From NCBI RefSeq assembly GCF_030272615.1, contig NC_081406.1, forward strand, positions 468,379,400-468,443,399: a stretch of DNA of 64,000 nt. Reading direction: 5' to 3'. Shown here in pieces: positions 63,007-64,000 of this stretch. The translations under genes were made by a program, and so were the position numbers. This DNA comes from Cryptomeria japonica (Eukaryota > Streptophyta > Pinopsida > Cupressales > Cupressaceae). Every line of letters begins with the position of its first letter. The first letter of the stretch is position 1. Under the pieces are notes generated by a model that was given only the letters and a program-made list of their open reading frames with translations, ran no database searches and was not told the DNA's origin.

Positions 63007-64000
63007 TCATGTCCCTTTTGCATTTAACATCTTTTGTTGCAAATTTTGTGTTTTTGAACTTCCAGATCTGACATTTTCCGATGACATTTCAAATTTTTGC
63101 GTCTACACCCTCTGAAATCATGTTTTTTTTTTTCTATCGCGTCTGTGCATTCCAAAATCCCGTTTGTGTTCTCGACAACATTTTTAGTTTCCATATCGTA
63201 GGTTTTCATTTCAGTCGCATCTATGCAGTCTTTAGGGGCGTCTGTGAGTTTAAATCACGTCCATGCATTCCAAAATCGTGTTTGTATTCTTGACAATATT
63301 TTTATTTTCCAGATTGCAGTTTTTCATTTCAGTCGTATTTATGTAGTATTCAGGGGCATCTATGAGTTTAAATCAATTTTGTGATTGGTTAAATAGCGTT
63401 TGCGCTCTCTGCATTTTTTTTTGTGTTCTGCATTTTTTAGTTCCTCACTTAGGGTTTCTATTTCATCATTTTGTCTTGCATTTAGGGTTTTAGATTTGGT
63501 TCATTTAAGATAATATCTTGTGATCCAACTAATGAAGTGGTACAATTTGTTTTTGGAAGCAAATCATGAATCAAAGGCCCCTATTTTTCACAAAGTGTTT
63601 TGGGATTTTGTTAAAATAAACCTAACTTGTTTGCTTGAAGGAAGGGGTAATTATTTGAAACAACCCAAATTACTAACAAATATTTGTTGCAGGGCCTTGG
63701 GATGGGTTTGATTTTGATTTTCATTGTGTGCTTTGTTTTCATAGATTAGCAAACACTTCAATTGGTGCACTAAAATTGAACCAATGTCTTTTGTGTTTAA
63801 TCTTTAGAGGGTCTACCTCCCCACGTGGTCACTAGGACTACTAGTGAGGAAGGAATGACCCAAATGGTAGCGAGGTAATACCCCCTCTTTCGAACCACTA
63901 TAAAGAACTATATCCATGGTGAAATCCATGGGTAACATGTGTTGATTAGTCCACATCGATACTATGTCTCCCCATAAACCCGTTTGATCAAATTTATTTG
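63007..64000 (+). other. 5' leader of the gypsy-like element
   Basis: No gag is visible up to the window end. Contains near-repeats (CGTTTGTGTTCTCGACAACAT at about 63159 and a similar copy at about 63278). Short open frames here lack recognisable motifs. Confidence 0.4.

Overview
The window looks like nuclear DNA of a seed plant, most likely a gymnosperm. This is inferred from the AT-rich sequence, one gene relic spread over more than 16 kb, layered insertions of LTR retrotransposons, LTRs above 4 kb and an interstitial telomere-like tract. No intact host protein-coding gene, rRNA, tRNA or CRISPR array was recognised. Most of the sequence is a nested stack of transposable elements, several of which can be dated relative to each other from their target-site duplications (TSDs).

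Region by region. 1-4760: a LINE RNase H domain on the + strand, split by a 4.2-kb solo LTR (TSD ACTTT). 4760-9435: degenerate sequence with a coding remnant, a telomere-like CCCTAA tract, a 75-bp palindrome, two tandem duplications and a CpG-rich block that may be a first exon. 9436-15914: an internal-LTR-internal remnant of a non-coding, gypsy-like element, with a 673-bp MULE-like element (9-bp TSD) inside its LTR. 16241-32614: a multi-exon pseudogene of the plant ATAD2/Yta7-type AAA-ATPase. One of its introns holds a complete 12.2-kb LARD-like element (two 4.24-kb LTRs, PBS, PPT, no coding capacity). 34060-38420: minus-strand gypsy pol remains interrupted by a solo LTR (TSD AATTT). 38422-45645: a gypsy-like LTR remnant, a LINE-type 3' end with poly(A), and long stretches with nothing recognised.

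45646-61763 is a Ty1/copia element on the minus strand (1.4-kb LTRs, TSD TTGAC) with gag, protease, integrase, RT and RNase H, all broken by stops. Its gag zinc knuckle is split by a second complete element at 50686-58409 (TSD CATCT). Its gag N-terminal half is split by a solo LTR at 59010-60046 (TSD TGAAC). The inner element has no pol. It carries a CCHC gag plus a roughly 1,100-codon reading frame of unknown family, and it shares the terminal/PPT sequence of its copia host exactly over about 30 bp. It therefore looks like a non-autonomous passenger with cargo and is the best candidate for an undescribed system here. 62243-64000: a fresh gypsy-type 5' LTR with TATA box and PBS, running off the window.

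A cross-cutting pattern is that the AAA pseudogene is damaged mainly in ways that fit CpG decay (CGA to TGA, loss of arginine fingers), while the inner retroelement is damaged mainly by in-frame TAG, as expected from decay of CAG at CHG-methylated sites.
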